DNA of 15,936 bases, taken from Candidatus Halarchaeoplasma halalkaliphilum (GTDB taxonomy: Archaea; Thermoplasmatota; Thermoplasmata; Halarchaeoplasmatales; Halarchaeoplasmataceae). A program made the position numbers and the translations under genes. The notes under the pieces are model-generated. The model was given only the letters and a program-made list of their open reading frames with translations. It made no database searches and was not told the origin of the DNA. The stretch covers positions 1 through 15,936 of the forward strand of contig SLLU01000012.1 in assembly GCA_007133925.1 (NCBI GenBank), given 5' to 3'. Of this stretch, positions 6,824 through 14,600 are shown piece by piece. Position 1 is the stretch's first letter. Every line of letters begins with the position of its first letter.

Positions 6824-7354
6824 TCAGTCCCTATCCAGTCTCTTGAGGCCTTCCTTGTATCTCCAAGAAAGGGTGCGGTATATCTCCTTGTACTCGCTCC
6901 ACATCTTCTTGAAATCCTCGTCCACGGAACCCACCACCTTGGCGGGTATCCCCACGGCTATGCCCTCGTCGGGCACCTCCTTCCGGCTCACCACAACGGC
7001 GCCTTCTCCCACCACACCCCACTTGCCCACCTTTGCAAAGTCGCTCACTATGGAACCCATGCCTATGGTGGCATCGTCGTCTATGTGCGCTCCGTGTATG
7101 ATGGCGCCGTGGCCGATGGATACGTTCTCTCCTATGACGGTTTGCTCATCCGGTCTCGCGTGTATCACGCAGTTCTCCTGAACATTGCTTCTGTCCCCGA
7201 TTATGACCGTACCGTAATCGCCCTTGATACGGGCCCCAGGCCCTATGAAACATTCCTTGCCTATCCTCACATCACCGATTATATCGGATGACGAACTCAC
7301 GTAGGTACTCTCGTGTATCCGGGGAGCCCTGTCTTCAAAAGAGTATATTCCCAT
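6824..7354 (-). CDS. Gamma-class carbonic anhydrase-like protein, copy 2
   Basis: A 176-residue paralogue of the neighbouring gene, aligning without gaps and roughly 60 percent identical by eye. It has the same left-handed beta-helix repeats, metal histidines at 65, 82 and 87, the same Lys44-Gly-Asp46 in place of the usual Arg-Gly-Asp, and Gln59-Glu60. The C-terminal helix (FKKMWSEYKEIYRTLSWRYK) is also shared. The differences cluster on the predicted surface turns (residues 20-24, 39-42, 90-95, 122-130) rather than at the metal site. The pair therefore looks like a tandem duplication whose copies have both stayed under selection, and hetero-trimers are conceivable. It is divergent from nob1 and appears to share its TATA-like box. 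Related proteins can also act as acyltransferase-like or structural subunits, so the enzymatic role is not certain. Confidence 0.9.
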   Translation of the reverse strand: MGIYSFEDRAPRIHESTYVSSSSDIIGDVRIGKECFIGPGARIKGDYGTVIIGDRSNVQENCVIHARPDEQTVIGENVSIGHGAIIHGAHIDDDATIGMGSIVSDFAKVGKWGVVGEGAVVVSRKEVPDEGIAVGIPAKVVGSVDEDFKKMWSEYKEIYRTLSWRYKEGLKRLDRD

Positions 7355-7377
7355 ATTATACGTTTAAAGGCGGGAAG

Positions 7378-7386
7378 TATTTAAAT
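7378..7386. promoter_or_regulatory. Shared palindromic TATA box for divergent genes
   Basis: TATTTAAAT contains the palindrome ATTTAAAT (7379-7386), centred at 7382.5. The ATG of the minus-strand carbonic anhydrase-like gene (7354) and the ATG at 7411 of nob1 lie exactly 28.5 nt from this centre on either side. One element may thus serve both leaderless genes. Confidence 0.55.
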
Positions 7387-7410
7387 GATATGAAGCCCTG
7401 GTTCATGAGC

Positions 7411-7911
7411 ATGGATGCGGACGGTAAATATGTTCTGGACACGTCGGTGATCCTGTCCGGCAAGGACATCCCCATGACAGGGGATATGTACATACCACCC
7501 TCGGTCTTCGACGAGATCAAAAAAGGGGGTAGGTGGTACAACAAACTGCAGCGGATGCTCTCTGCGGGGCTAGGTATAGTCACGCCCCCCGGACCCTACA
7601 TGGTGGAAGTCAAACAGAAGGCGAAACGCACCGGAGATTACTTGAGATTATCTCCCACGGATATGGAAGTGCTGGCCCTTGCCCTTTTCCTGAAAGCGGA
7701 TATAATCACCGATGATTATTCCATACAGAATCTTGCCAGGGCCCTGGAGATCGGATATTCCGGATTGGCGGAGGAAGGTATCAAAAAGGAGTTCAAGTGG
7801 GGGTACCGTTGCGAGAAATGCTACAGGTATTACAAGGACCCTGGGGAGGAATGCTTTGTCTGCGGGGGAAAAATAAAGACCGTCCGCCTCACAAGAAGGA
7901 ATCTGGACTAG
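7411..7911 (+). CDS. nob1: Nob1-type endoribonuclease (PIN domain plus zinc ribbon)
   Basis: A 166-residue Nob1-like protein, the endonuclease that cuts the 3' end of precursor 16S rRNA during small-subunit maturation. The PIN acidic residues are Asp10 (VLDTSVIL), Glu35 (PPSVFDEIKK), Asp84 (SPTDMEVLAL) and Asp101/Asp102 (IITDDYSIQNLA). After a linker, a zinc ribbon follows with Cys134, Cys137, Cys148 and Cys151 (CEKC and CFVC), and a basic tail. The size matches short archaeal Nob1 proteins. The frame stays open back to 7288, inside the oppositely oriented neighbour, but the PIN fold begins right after Met at 7411 and the TATA-like box is at leaderless distance; ATG 7405 and 7390 are alternatives. 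It converges with the methyltransferase, their stop codons overlapping in CTAG. Confidence 0.9.
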   Translation: MDADGKYVLDTSVILSGKDIPMTGDMYIPPSVFDEIKKGGRWYNKLQRMLSAGLGIVTPPGPYMVEVKQKAKRTGDYLRLSPTDMEVLALALFLKADIITDDYSIQNLARALEIGYSGLAEEGIKKEFKWGYRCEKCYRYYKDPGEECFVCGGKIKTVRLTRRNLD

Positions 7912-8564
7912 TTCACCAAGTAGTAAAGGCGGTTGCTTGTATCGTGCTCGGGATAGTGAACTTTAGTTTCTTTTTCTATGGTGAAATACTCCTCCAGAAG
8001 CTCTCTGGCCTGCTCGTCCGATAGGTTCCAAAGGTAAAGGCCACCCTCGGAAAAGAAATCCTCGAAGAGTTTTTCGGCACCGCTTTCCACGTACGCATCG
8101 GGATCCTGATATTCGTTGAGTTTCACCAGCAGCCTGCCCTGGGGTTTCAGTATCCGGGTGAAATGTTCCAGGAGTTCGATGGAATCTTCCGGAAGGATAT
8201 TGTCCAGTATATTGAAGAGCACACCTCCGTGGAAATCGGAATCAGGTATGTTACCCAATGAACTAACATCACCCCTCATGAACAGGTAGGAGGATGTGGA
8301 TTTCCTGGCGTTCTCCTGGCAGTACCTTATGGCCTGGGAACTGATATCCATGCCCATAACGAAGGAAGCCTGCTTAGCAGCAGCCCGGAGAAGAAACTTT
8401 CCGCTGCCGCAGCCGAAATCGATCACCCTGGAACCTGATACCAGTAGCCAATCAAGGGCCTCCTCCATCCAGGGATACGGTAGAGGGGCATTCGGGTTGA
8501 AATCCGCCGGGAACTCGCTGAATATCCGGTCCCAATATTCTATGGTTTTATGGTAATCCGACAT
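7908..8564 (-). CDS. Class I SAM-dependent methyltransferase, substrate unknown
   Basis: A 218-residue methyltransferase of the seven-strand Rossmann class. Motif I is VIDFGCGSGKF (47-57), the acidic residue that binds the SAM ribose is Asp73 in GMDIS, GDV at 98-100 is the motif near the adenine, and LFNILDNI (117-124) occupies the motif IV position. RILKPQGRLLVKLNEY (137-152) is the usual strand 5 region. The N-terminal YWDRIFSEFP resembles small-molecule or UbiE/TehB-like enzymes, but the substrate cannot be told. ATG 8564 is preceded by GGTGAG, a plausible ribosome-binding site; upstream in-frame GTG codons at 8579 and 8576 and TTG at 8582 are alternatives, and the TATA-like box spacing would suit a leaderless GTG at 8576. 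The stop overlaps that of nob1. Confidence 0.85.
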   Translation of the reverse strand: MSDYHKTIEYWDRIFSEFPADFNPNAPLPYPWMEEALDWLLVSGSRVIDFGCGSGKFLLRAAAKQASFVMGMDISSQAIRYCQENARKSTSSYLFMRGDVSSLGNIPDSDFHGGVLFNILDNILPEDSIELLEHFTRILKPQGRLLVKLNEYQDPDAYVESGAEKLFEDFFSEGGLYLWNLSDEQARELLEEYFTIEKETKVHYPEHDTSNRLYYLVN

Positions 8565-8596
8565 GGGTTCACTCACCACCAATAGCGTCCCGGGGG

Positions 8597-8607
8597 GATA
8601 TTAAAAT
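8597..8607 (-). promoter_or_regulatory. Putative TATA box of the methyltransferase gene
   Basis: The minus strand carries ATTTTAATAT just before a C/G-rich run. Its centre is about 26 nt before the GTG at 8576 and 38 nt before the ATG at 8564. It therefore supports either a leaderless GTG start or a short leader before the ATG. Confidence 0.4.
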
Positions 8608-8658
8608 TACCCTCACTTATTGAGAGGTGATCACGGGATGGGAATCAGACCGCAATCT

Positions 8659-8700
8659 TCATATTGACCACCAAGTTAGGGGTTAAACAGGGGATAAAAA
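8659..8700 (+). promoter_or_regulatory. Weak promoter and ribosome-binding region of the gap gene
   Basis: A CATATTGA element near 8660-8667 would place transcription start near 8690, and AGGGGAT at 8689-8695 could serve as a weak ribosome-binding site before ATG 8702. The 137-nt gap 8565-8701 holds this and the divergent methyltransferase promoter. I see no RNA gene in it. Confidence 0.3.
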
Positions 8701-8701
8701 A

Positions 8702-9709
8702 ATGACCGTGAAAGTAGGAATAAACGGATATGGTACGGTAGGAAAAAGGGTCGCCGACGCTGTGAACCAGCAGAGCGACATGGAAGTCGTAGGGGTATCC
8801 AAGAGGAGCCCCACTTACGAGGCCAGCCTGGCGAACGAACTGGGATATCCATTCTACGCCGCTTCCAAAGAACACCTGGATGCCTTCGATGAAAAAGGCA
8901 TACGTGTTGCCGGTATGATTGAGGATCTATTGGCAGCTGCTGACATCATCGTTGACTGTACGCCCAAGGGTGCCGAATACAAGCCCGTCTATGAAAAAGC
9001 GGGTGTGAAGGCCATGTGGCAGGGAGGCGAGAAACACACCCTAACGGGACTCTCCTTCAACTCAATGGCAAATTACGACAAGGCATACGGGGCGGACTAC
9101 GTGCGGGTGGTTTCATGTAACACCACGGGATTACTAAGGACCCTTTACCCTATACACGAGGACATCGGCTTCAGCAGGAGCATGGCGACCATGATCCGCC
9201 GGAGCGCGGATCCCTGGGATACCAAAAGGGGACCTATCAACTCCATCAATCCCGTGCTGGATATACCATCCCATCACGGCCCTGACGTCCAGAGCGTCGT
9301 GCCCGAAATAAACATACAGACCACTGCCGTCAAGGTGCCCACCACCATAATGCATTTCCACAGTGTCATGGTCGATCTAAAGGTGGATGTGAACACGGAC
9401 CACATACTGGACTTGTGGGAGAACACACCCAGGATCAAGTTCTTCGAGGCATCCCAGGGTGTTGATTCAACCGCCAAGGTGATGGAATGGGCAAAGGACA
9501 GGGGAAATCTAAGGGGAGACATGAACGAGATAGCGGTATGGAAGGACGGCACTCAGGTAAAGAGAGGAACCCTGTACTACTATCAGGCCATACACCAGGA
9601 GAGCGATATCGTTCCCGAGAACATAGATGCCATCCGGGCCATGATGGAGATGGAAGAGGACAGGATGAAGAGCATAGAGAAAACAAACGCCGCCATGGGC
9701 ATAAAGTAG
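8702..9709 (+). CDS. gap: Glyceraldehyde-3-phosphate dehydrogenase, archaeal type II
   Basis: A 335-residue archaeal phosphorylating GAPDH, interconverting glyceraldehyde 3-phosphate and 1,3-bisphosphoglycerate with NAD(P), in gluconeogenesis or glycolysis. The dinucleotide-binding motif is GINGYGTVGKRV (6-17). The catalytic cysteine is Cys139 in SCNTTGL, and the PSHHGPDVQS segment (189-198) supplies the active-site histidine region. Length and motif order match the archaeal family rather than the bacterial GapA family, and VSKRSPTYEA (32-41) sits where the coenzyme-discriminating residues lie. No phosphoglycerate kinase gene is adjacent. Its TAG is followed after eight nucleotides by purB, so the two are probably one transcript. 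Confidence 0.96.
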   Translation: MTVKVGINGYGTVGKRVADAVNQQSDMEVVGVSKRSPTYEASLANELGYPFYAASKEHLDAFDEKGIRVAGMIEDLLAAADIIVDCTPKGAEYKPVYEKAGVKAMWQGGEKHTLTGLSFNSMANYDKAYGADYVRVVSCNTTGLLRTLYPIHEDIGFSRSMATMIRRSADPWDTKRGPINSINPVLDIPSHHGPDVQSVVPEINIQTTAVKVPTTIMHFHSVMVDLKVDVNTDHILDLWENTPRIKFFEASQGVDSTAKVMEWAKDRGNLRGDMNEIAVWKDGTQVKRGTLYYYQAIHQESDIVPENIDAIRAMMEMEEDRMKSIEKTNAAMGIK

Positions 9710-9717
9710 GGAAATAT

Positions 9718-11052
9718 ATGATCGTGTGTCCCCTTGATCACAGATACGGCAGGGAGCGGATGAAGACCACTTTCAGTACCGAGAACTATGTTCGTAAGCT
9801 CTTGGAGGTAGAAGCCGCCCTTGCCAGGGCACACGCGAAGGTGGGAAACATCCCCCCCGAAGCCGCCCGGGTGATAACGGAGAACGCCAATACGGACAGG
9901 GTGGACTGGCGGGAAGTTGAACGTGTGGAGAAAGAAGAGACAAAGCACGACATCATGGCCCTGGTAAAGGTTTTGGGCAGGTACTGCGGGAAAGACGAAG
10001 GATACATACACCTTGGTGCCACCTCCAACGACATAATAGACACCGGGAATGCCCTGGTGTTGAAAGAGGCGGTGGAGATCATACGTGAGGACCTTGTGGA
10101 ACTCCACAACACACTGGTCTCCAAGGCCAAGGAGCACAGGGATACAGTCATGGTTGGCAGGACCCACGGACAGCATGCGGTCCCCATGACATTCGGTCTG
10201 AAACTGGCAGTCTATGTCAAGGAACTTGAGAGGTACGTCCTCCGTCTGGACCAGTTAAAGGAAAGGGTGGCTGTGGGAAAGATGAGCGGTGCCGTGGGCA
10301 CCGGTGCCGCCTTGGGAGAGCACTCCGAAGAGATACAGCGTCTGGTCATGGAAGACCTTTCCCTGGGAGTGGAAGAGATAGCATCCCAGATCGTGGGGCG
10401 TGACAGGCACGCCGAACTGGTCTGTTTTGCAGCCTCCCTGTCCGGGTCGTTGCAGAAGTACGCCACCGAGGTAAGGAATCTTCAGAGGCCCGAGATCATG
10501 GAGGCCGCCGAGAGCTTCGACGTGAAAAAGCAGGTTGGCAGTTCCACCATGGCCCACAAGAAGAACCCCATCACCGCCGAGAACATCTGCGGCCTTGCCA
10601 AGACCCTGAGGGGGTTCGTGGTACCCACTCTGGAGAACGTGGTGACCTGGCACGAAAGGGATCTGACGAACTCGTCTTCTGAGAGGATCACACTGGGACA
10701 CACACTCATACTCCTGGATGACATACTGGTGAAATCCCAAGGGCTTTTCAGGAACCTTGAGGTGTTCCCCGAGAACATGATGCGGAACCTGAAAATGAGC
10801 GGGGGTCTCGTGATGGGCGAGGCGGTCATGATACACCTCACCGAAAAGGGGATGAGCAGGCAGGATGCCCATGAACTGGTACGCAGGGTGTCCATGGAGG
10901 CCCGGGCCAGGGATGTGGACCTGATGGAAATACTGGCTAACCAGGAAGAGGTCAAGGCCCTTTTGGATGAAAAAGAACTCCGGGAGATCATGGACCCCCA
11001 GGGCTACACGGGCCGTTCGGGAGAACTGGTGGACACGTTGGAGATGTGGTGA
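9718..11052 (+). CDS. purB: Adenylosuccinate lyase
   Basis: A 444-residue adenylosuccinate lyase of the fumarase/aspartase superfamily. It splits SAICAR to AICAR and adenylosuccinate to AMP, releasing fumarate, in purine synthesis. The N-terminus reads PLDHRYG as in the family. His77 (KHD) and the RTHGQHA block (148-154, with His150) belong to the active site, and GSSTMAHKKNP (274-284) is the flexible signature loop with the catalytic serine (Ser275/Ser276). The loop usually reads MPHK; here Ala279 replaces the proline. The frame is open upstream to 9487 inside gap, but the protein proper begins at ATG 9718, eight nucleotides after the gap stop. It converges on the AlbA_2 gene with a 7-nt gap. 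Confidence 0.95.
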   Translation: MIVCPLDHRYGRERMKTTFSTENYVRKLLEVEAALARAHAKVGNIPPEAARVITENANTDRVDWREVERVEKEETKHDIMALVKVLGRYCGKDEGYIHLGATSNDIIDTGNALVLKEAVEIIREDLVELHNTLVSKAKEHRDTVMVGRTHGQHAVPMTFGLKLAVYVKELERYVLRLDQLKERVAVGKMSGAVGTGAALGEHSEEIQRLVMEDLSLGVEEIASQIVGRDRHAELVCFAASLSGSLQKYATEVRNLQRPEIMEAAESFDVKKQVGSSTMAHKKNPITAENICGLAKTLRGFVVPTLENVVTWHERDLTNSSSERITLGHTLILLDDILVKSQGLFRNLEVFPENMMRNLKMSGGLVMGEAVMIHLTEKGMSRQDAHELVRRVSMEARARDVDLMEILANQEEVKALLDEKELREIMDPQGYTGRSGELVDTLEMW

Positions 11053-11059
11053 ATCACTG

Positions 11060-11500
11060 CTATCTTTTCAGCAGGAGATTTACTTTTGAACCGGTATGAT
11101 CGGGAGGTAGTTCTCCACGCCTTAGCATGAATTCCTGTAGAGTGAGAGGCCTAACCGTAGTCCCGGTACGTATGTAAGCGATACGTCCTATGACGCACAT
11201 ACTATCCGAAGGAGATATGTTCAAGGCCAGTATGTTCAGATCACTGATCCCTATCTCATGGAAATCCACCTTTACCTCAGGAGTGATCATGTTCAGGTAA
11301 GGGGATATGAATTCTCTGGCAACTCCAGTATCGCATCCGCACACACTCCCGTCCCCTTTCACACCCATGAATATCCACCCGCCCCCTGAATTTGCCATGG
11401 CGCAGATATCCCGGCCTATGTCCTCATCCGGGAGCTCCTTGAACCCCACACTTTCCGATTCACCTTGTTCCAGTATTTTCAGGAGTTCTTCGGGATCCAT
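11060..11500 (-). CDS. Stand-alone Schlafen AlbA_2 domain protein
   Basis: A 146-residue protein consisting of essentially one AlbA_2 (Schlafen-type, formerly AAA_4) domain. The domain begins with LEQGESESVGFKEL (10-23), continues with ICAMANSGGGWIFMGVKGDGSVCG (32-55), the hallmark AFANTxGGxxxxGV-type block, and ends with IAYIRTGTTVRPLTLQEF (107-124), matching the family's YIRxGSxT strand. Bacterial and archaeal relatives are mostly 350-500 residues with helix-turn-helix or ATPase-like parts and are annotated as transcriptional regulators; this one stops after the domain. Nucleic-acid binding is therefore a family-based expectation, not shown here. ATG 11500 has a TATA-like box 25 nt upstream. 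It is convergent with purB. Confidence 0.82.
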   Translation of the reverse strand: MDPEELLKILEQGESESVGFKELPDEDIGRDICAMANSGGGWIFMGVKGDGSVCGCDTGVAREFISPYLNMITPEVKVDFHEIGISDLNILALNISPSDSMCVIGRIAYIRTGTTVRPLTLQEFMLRRGELPPDHTGSKVNLLLKR

Positions 11501-11517
11501 GTATGGTGAATGTGGGA

Positions 11518-11531
11518 GAATAAAAATAAAC
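11518..11531 (-). promoter_or_regulatory. Putative TATA box of the AlbA_2 gene
   Basis: The minus strand reads TTTATTTTTATTC, centred about 25 nt before ATG 11500. This distance fits a leaderless transcript. Confidence 0.45.
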
Positions 11532-11578
11532 TTGCGGGTGTAAAGACAGGGTTAACACACCCACTTGTTGGGGAAATT

Positions 11579-11587
11579 CATATATAT
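11579..11587 (+). promoter_or_regulatory. TATA box of the giant surface protein gene
   Basis: CATATATAT lies in the 108-nt divergent gap 11501-11608, centred about 25-26 nt before the ATG at 11609. No Shine-Dalgarno motif lies before that ATG, so a leaderless transcript is expected. The rest of the gap shows nothing further. Confidence 0.5.
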
Positions 11588-11608
11588 CCGGGGATTCCAT
11601 GTTTCACC

Positions 11609-14600
11609 ATGAACTTAACAAAGGCGCTGACTATTTTTATCGGAATAACTATGATCTCGAGCTTCGCTGGAGCGGTTGATTACCAGGATATTTTCCAGGA
11701 GATCAGTGTAGAGGATGTGACAGGGACCCCCGATGTTTCCATGGCGGAAGAGCCATCCGGAGATCTGAATATCGGTGGTAGCCAGCAGATAACGCGAATC
11801 TATGAATACAACGACACCCACGTACCGTATATGGTGAATCTAACCGGGGAAGGAACCGGAGAAGGGGATCTACCCTTCCGTGCGGGCAGCATATACATAG
11901 AGATGTCCGGTGCAGGAGGAGGCGGGGGAAGAGGGGGGTCCTCTGTAGGTGGCGCCGGGGGTTCCCTGAGAACTTCCATGGATGTATCTACTTTCCACGA
12001 GTTGGAGATCACCGTGGGCGAACGAGGGCTCTCCAACGGTGTCGGTGGATGGGGTAAGTCCAGCGGTGGAGACGGAGGTAGTGTGGAAACCGGTGGTGGA
12101 GGTGGCTCCACCGAACTATGGGGTGTGGATGATACGGGTACCGAAATGTTTCTGGGGGCCGCGGATGCTGGTGGTGGCGGAGGAGATAACTGGGCCTCCG
12201 AAGGCGGAGGCGGAGGAGCTCGAGGGGGACGTGGTGGCGAGGATGCAGAGAGCGGTGAGGGAAGTGGTTACGGAGGCCGCGGAAGCGATTCCGGTCCAGG
12301 CGGAGATGGTGGTCAGGAGACGGCTCCAGACCACATAATAGGTCATTCCACGGAGATCACTGGAGGGGGTTCAGGTAGCAATACCCACGGAACGGTTACC
12401 ATCACCTACTACGAGTTCAGCCCCATACTGACCGTATCCGCCACCCAGATAACACCCACCTCGTCCAAGCTCCAGGGATACCTGACACTGGAAGATGCCT
12501 CTACTGCGGATGTTTATTTTGCCTACGGTAAGGTGGGGGGCACTGAAGTTCAAACAGAACAAATAACACTGGATGATTCCGGGGGGTTCAGCGAGACCAT
12601 AACGGATCTGGAGAGCCTGGAGATATACGAGTTCAGAGCAGTGGGAGATGTGAACGGTATAACCCATCATGGTAACACACTCTACTTCGTTCCCGGATCC
12701 ATCTCCGAGACCACCCAGCTGAGGCGAGACTGGAACTCTTTCCACGAGATGAACAACGTGGCTCCGGATGCAGACGATCTTGTCCTCTCGGGTACGACCC
12801 AAGGCCACCGGATATCAGCACCTATTCCCCTATACGGTGATGCTGAGGATTCCCTAATTGTGTGGAACTCCACTGAACCCGCGGGCACGGGTGTGGAACT
12901 TTACACATCCGTTACAGATAGTCACACCACCGCACCCTCTACCTGGGATACCGTCACCAGCGGTGGAACCATCCCGGGAGTGGAAGGGGACCTCATGGGC
13001 AAGTACCTGTGGACGAGACAGGTCATGAGCACCGATGATGCCATGGTCACACCCCGGCTGCACGATCTCTCAGTGGCTGTGACCCTGGAGCCCATGGACC
13101 CTATAGCAGATATATCCACGTGGGCCATAGGTTCCTCATGGACCTATTTCCGTCACGGTACCATCACCATGGAGGGTGACGGGGATTTTGTTGACACGGA
13201 CATGTATATCGAGGAAAGATTGACATATACCGTATCCGGGATAGAGTACGTGGTGGTGGATAACGTGACCACACCGGTTTACAATGTGACGGTGGACGGA
13301 GACGTTCTCAACGGATACATAGGCATAGATACTGATTTCGGTACCATCGGCATAGAGATCACACAGGGATACACCGAGGGTTACACCCTTTACAGAGTGG
13401 ACGATCAGGGTATCTTAGTGGAGTACCGGTATCAATATTACAGAGGACACACCGATGTTGAACTCATAGGAAGGGTGAATCTATTCTTGACCATGGTCAC
13501 CACTGATACCCACATTCCCAACGTGGAGGAGTACGACTATCCGGTGGAAACCGGTGGCCATTTCGTGGCCAACAATTTCGTCAATTCAATGGGTTACACT
13601 AACATACGGATAACCAACATGTTCATAGATGACATTGAAGAAACCATGGAATTCGACGACACGCAGAACCGGACGATATACGTGAACACGTCCGAAGACA
13701 CTGTGGTGACATGGGTTCCCGCGGGAACCTTCGAAACCTTCGAAATGGTCCAGGAAGAGGTACTGCCCAACGTTACCAACCACAGGACTTCCTACTACTC
13801 ACCCTATGTAAACAACTACGTTAGGGAGCACACATCGGACCCGATGACCGAGATGACCAAGGTCCTTGAAAGCTATCATTTACCCCAGGACCCAAACACT
13901 CTCAGCATAGAACCCTTCAGGGCATTCGTAGGCCAGACGGTGACCGTGAGCGGTTCGTTCCCGGAACATACGTCGGAAACCTTCCAGATCACCATCCCCA
14001 TGGCGGATTTTGCAGAAAGCGTGACGACCGATACGGCTGGTGATTTCACCGTGGAACTGGAAGTGCCTTATGCCAGGGACAACACTCACTCACCTGGCAA
14101 GCTGGGCAGCCTGGGTGTCATCGCACGGCCAGCGGGGGATAACATCCCCTTCAGGGTGGCTACACTCTACATATACGATCCGGATACCATAACTGTGGAA
14201 CCCACCAATAGCACGGTTTTTGCCGGGGATAGCGAAACCTACACCGCCACAGCGTACCATGAGAACGGTACCGTGATGGGAGATGTTTCCACATACTTTG
14301 ACTGGTCCATCGACCGGGATGCAGGGGGTTCATGGGATGATAATGTTTACACATCCGAGTTTGCAGGACTCTGGGAGGTGACGGGAGAGTACATGGGGTC
14401 CGTCCACACCTCCTGGCTCACCGTTGTACCGGGAGAAGCTGACCGTATAAGAATCGAACCGGAAGAGATGTCCGTAGAGGGAGGTGAAACCGTGGAGTAC
14501 AACGCCACACTCACGGACGCCCTCGGTAACGAGTTAGAGGATATCACTGCCGTAACCAACTGGTCCATAGATGCCGCAGCAGGGGGCTATTGGGAAGATA

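Noticed and set aside
7288..7410. N-terminal extension of nob1 into the divergent carbonic anhydrase-like gene
   Set aside because: It would cross the shared promoter and the neighbour's coding start. The PIN fold begins at Met 7411 with correct promoter spacing.
8565..8701. Longest gene-free gap checked for tRNA or small RNA
   Set aside because: No cloverleaf, conserved tRNA box or strong hairpin can be seen; two promoters account for the space.
9487..9717. Apparent N-terminal extension giving a 521-residue adenylosuccinate lyase
   Set aside because: The extension lies within gap in another frame, is low-complexity and basic, and the family N-terminus (PLDHRYG) begins right after ATG 9718.
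11800..12111. Minus-strand proline-rich frame opposite the Gly-rich domain
   Set aside because: Proline runs are simply the complement of the glycine codons on the plus strand. There is no independent support.
11982..12338. Plus-strand 118-residue frame within the surface protein gene
   Set aside because: It is out of frame with the long open frame that carries the signal peptide and repeats, and shows no recognisable features.
12116..12400. Gly-rich stretch considered as a frameshifted or assembly-error region
   Set aside because: The frame stays open through the region and exits into a clean beta domain without a shift, and the Gly runs are interspersed with ordered residues.
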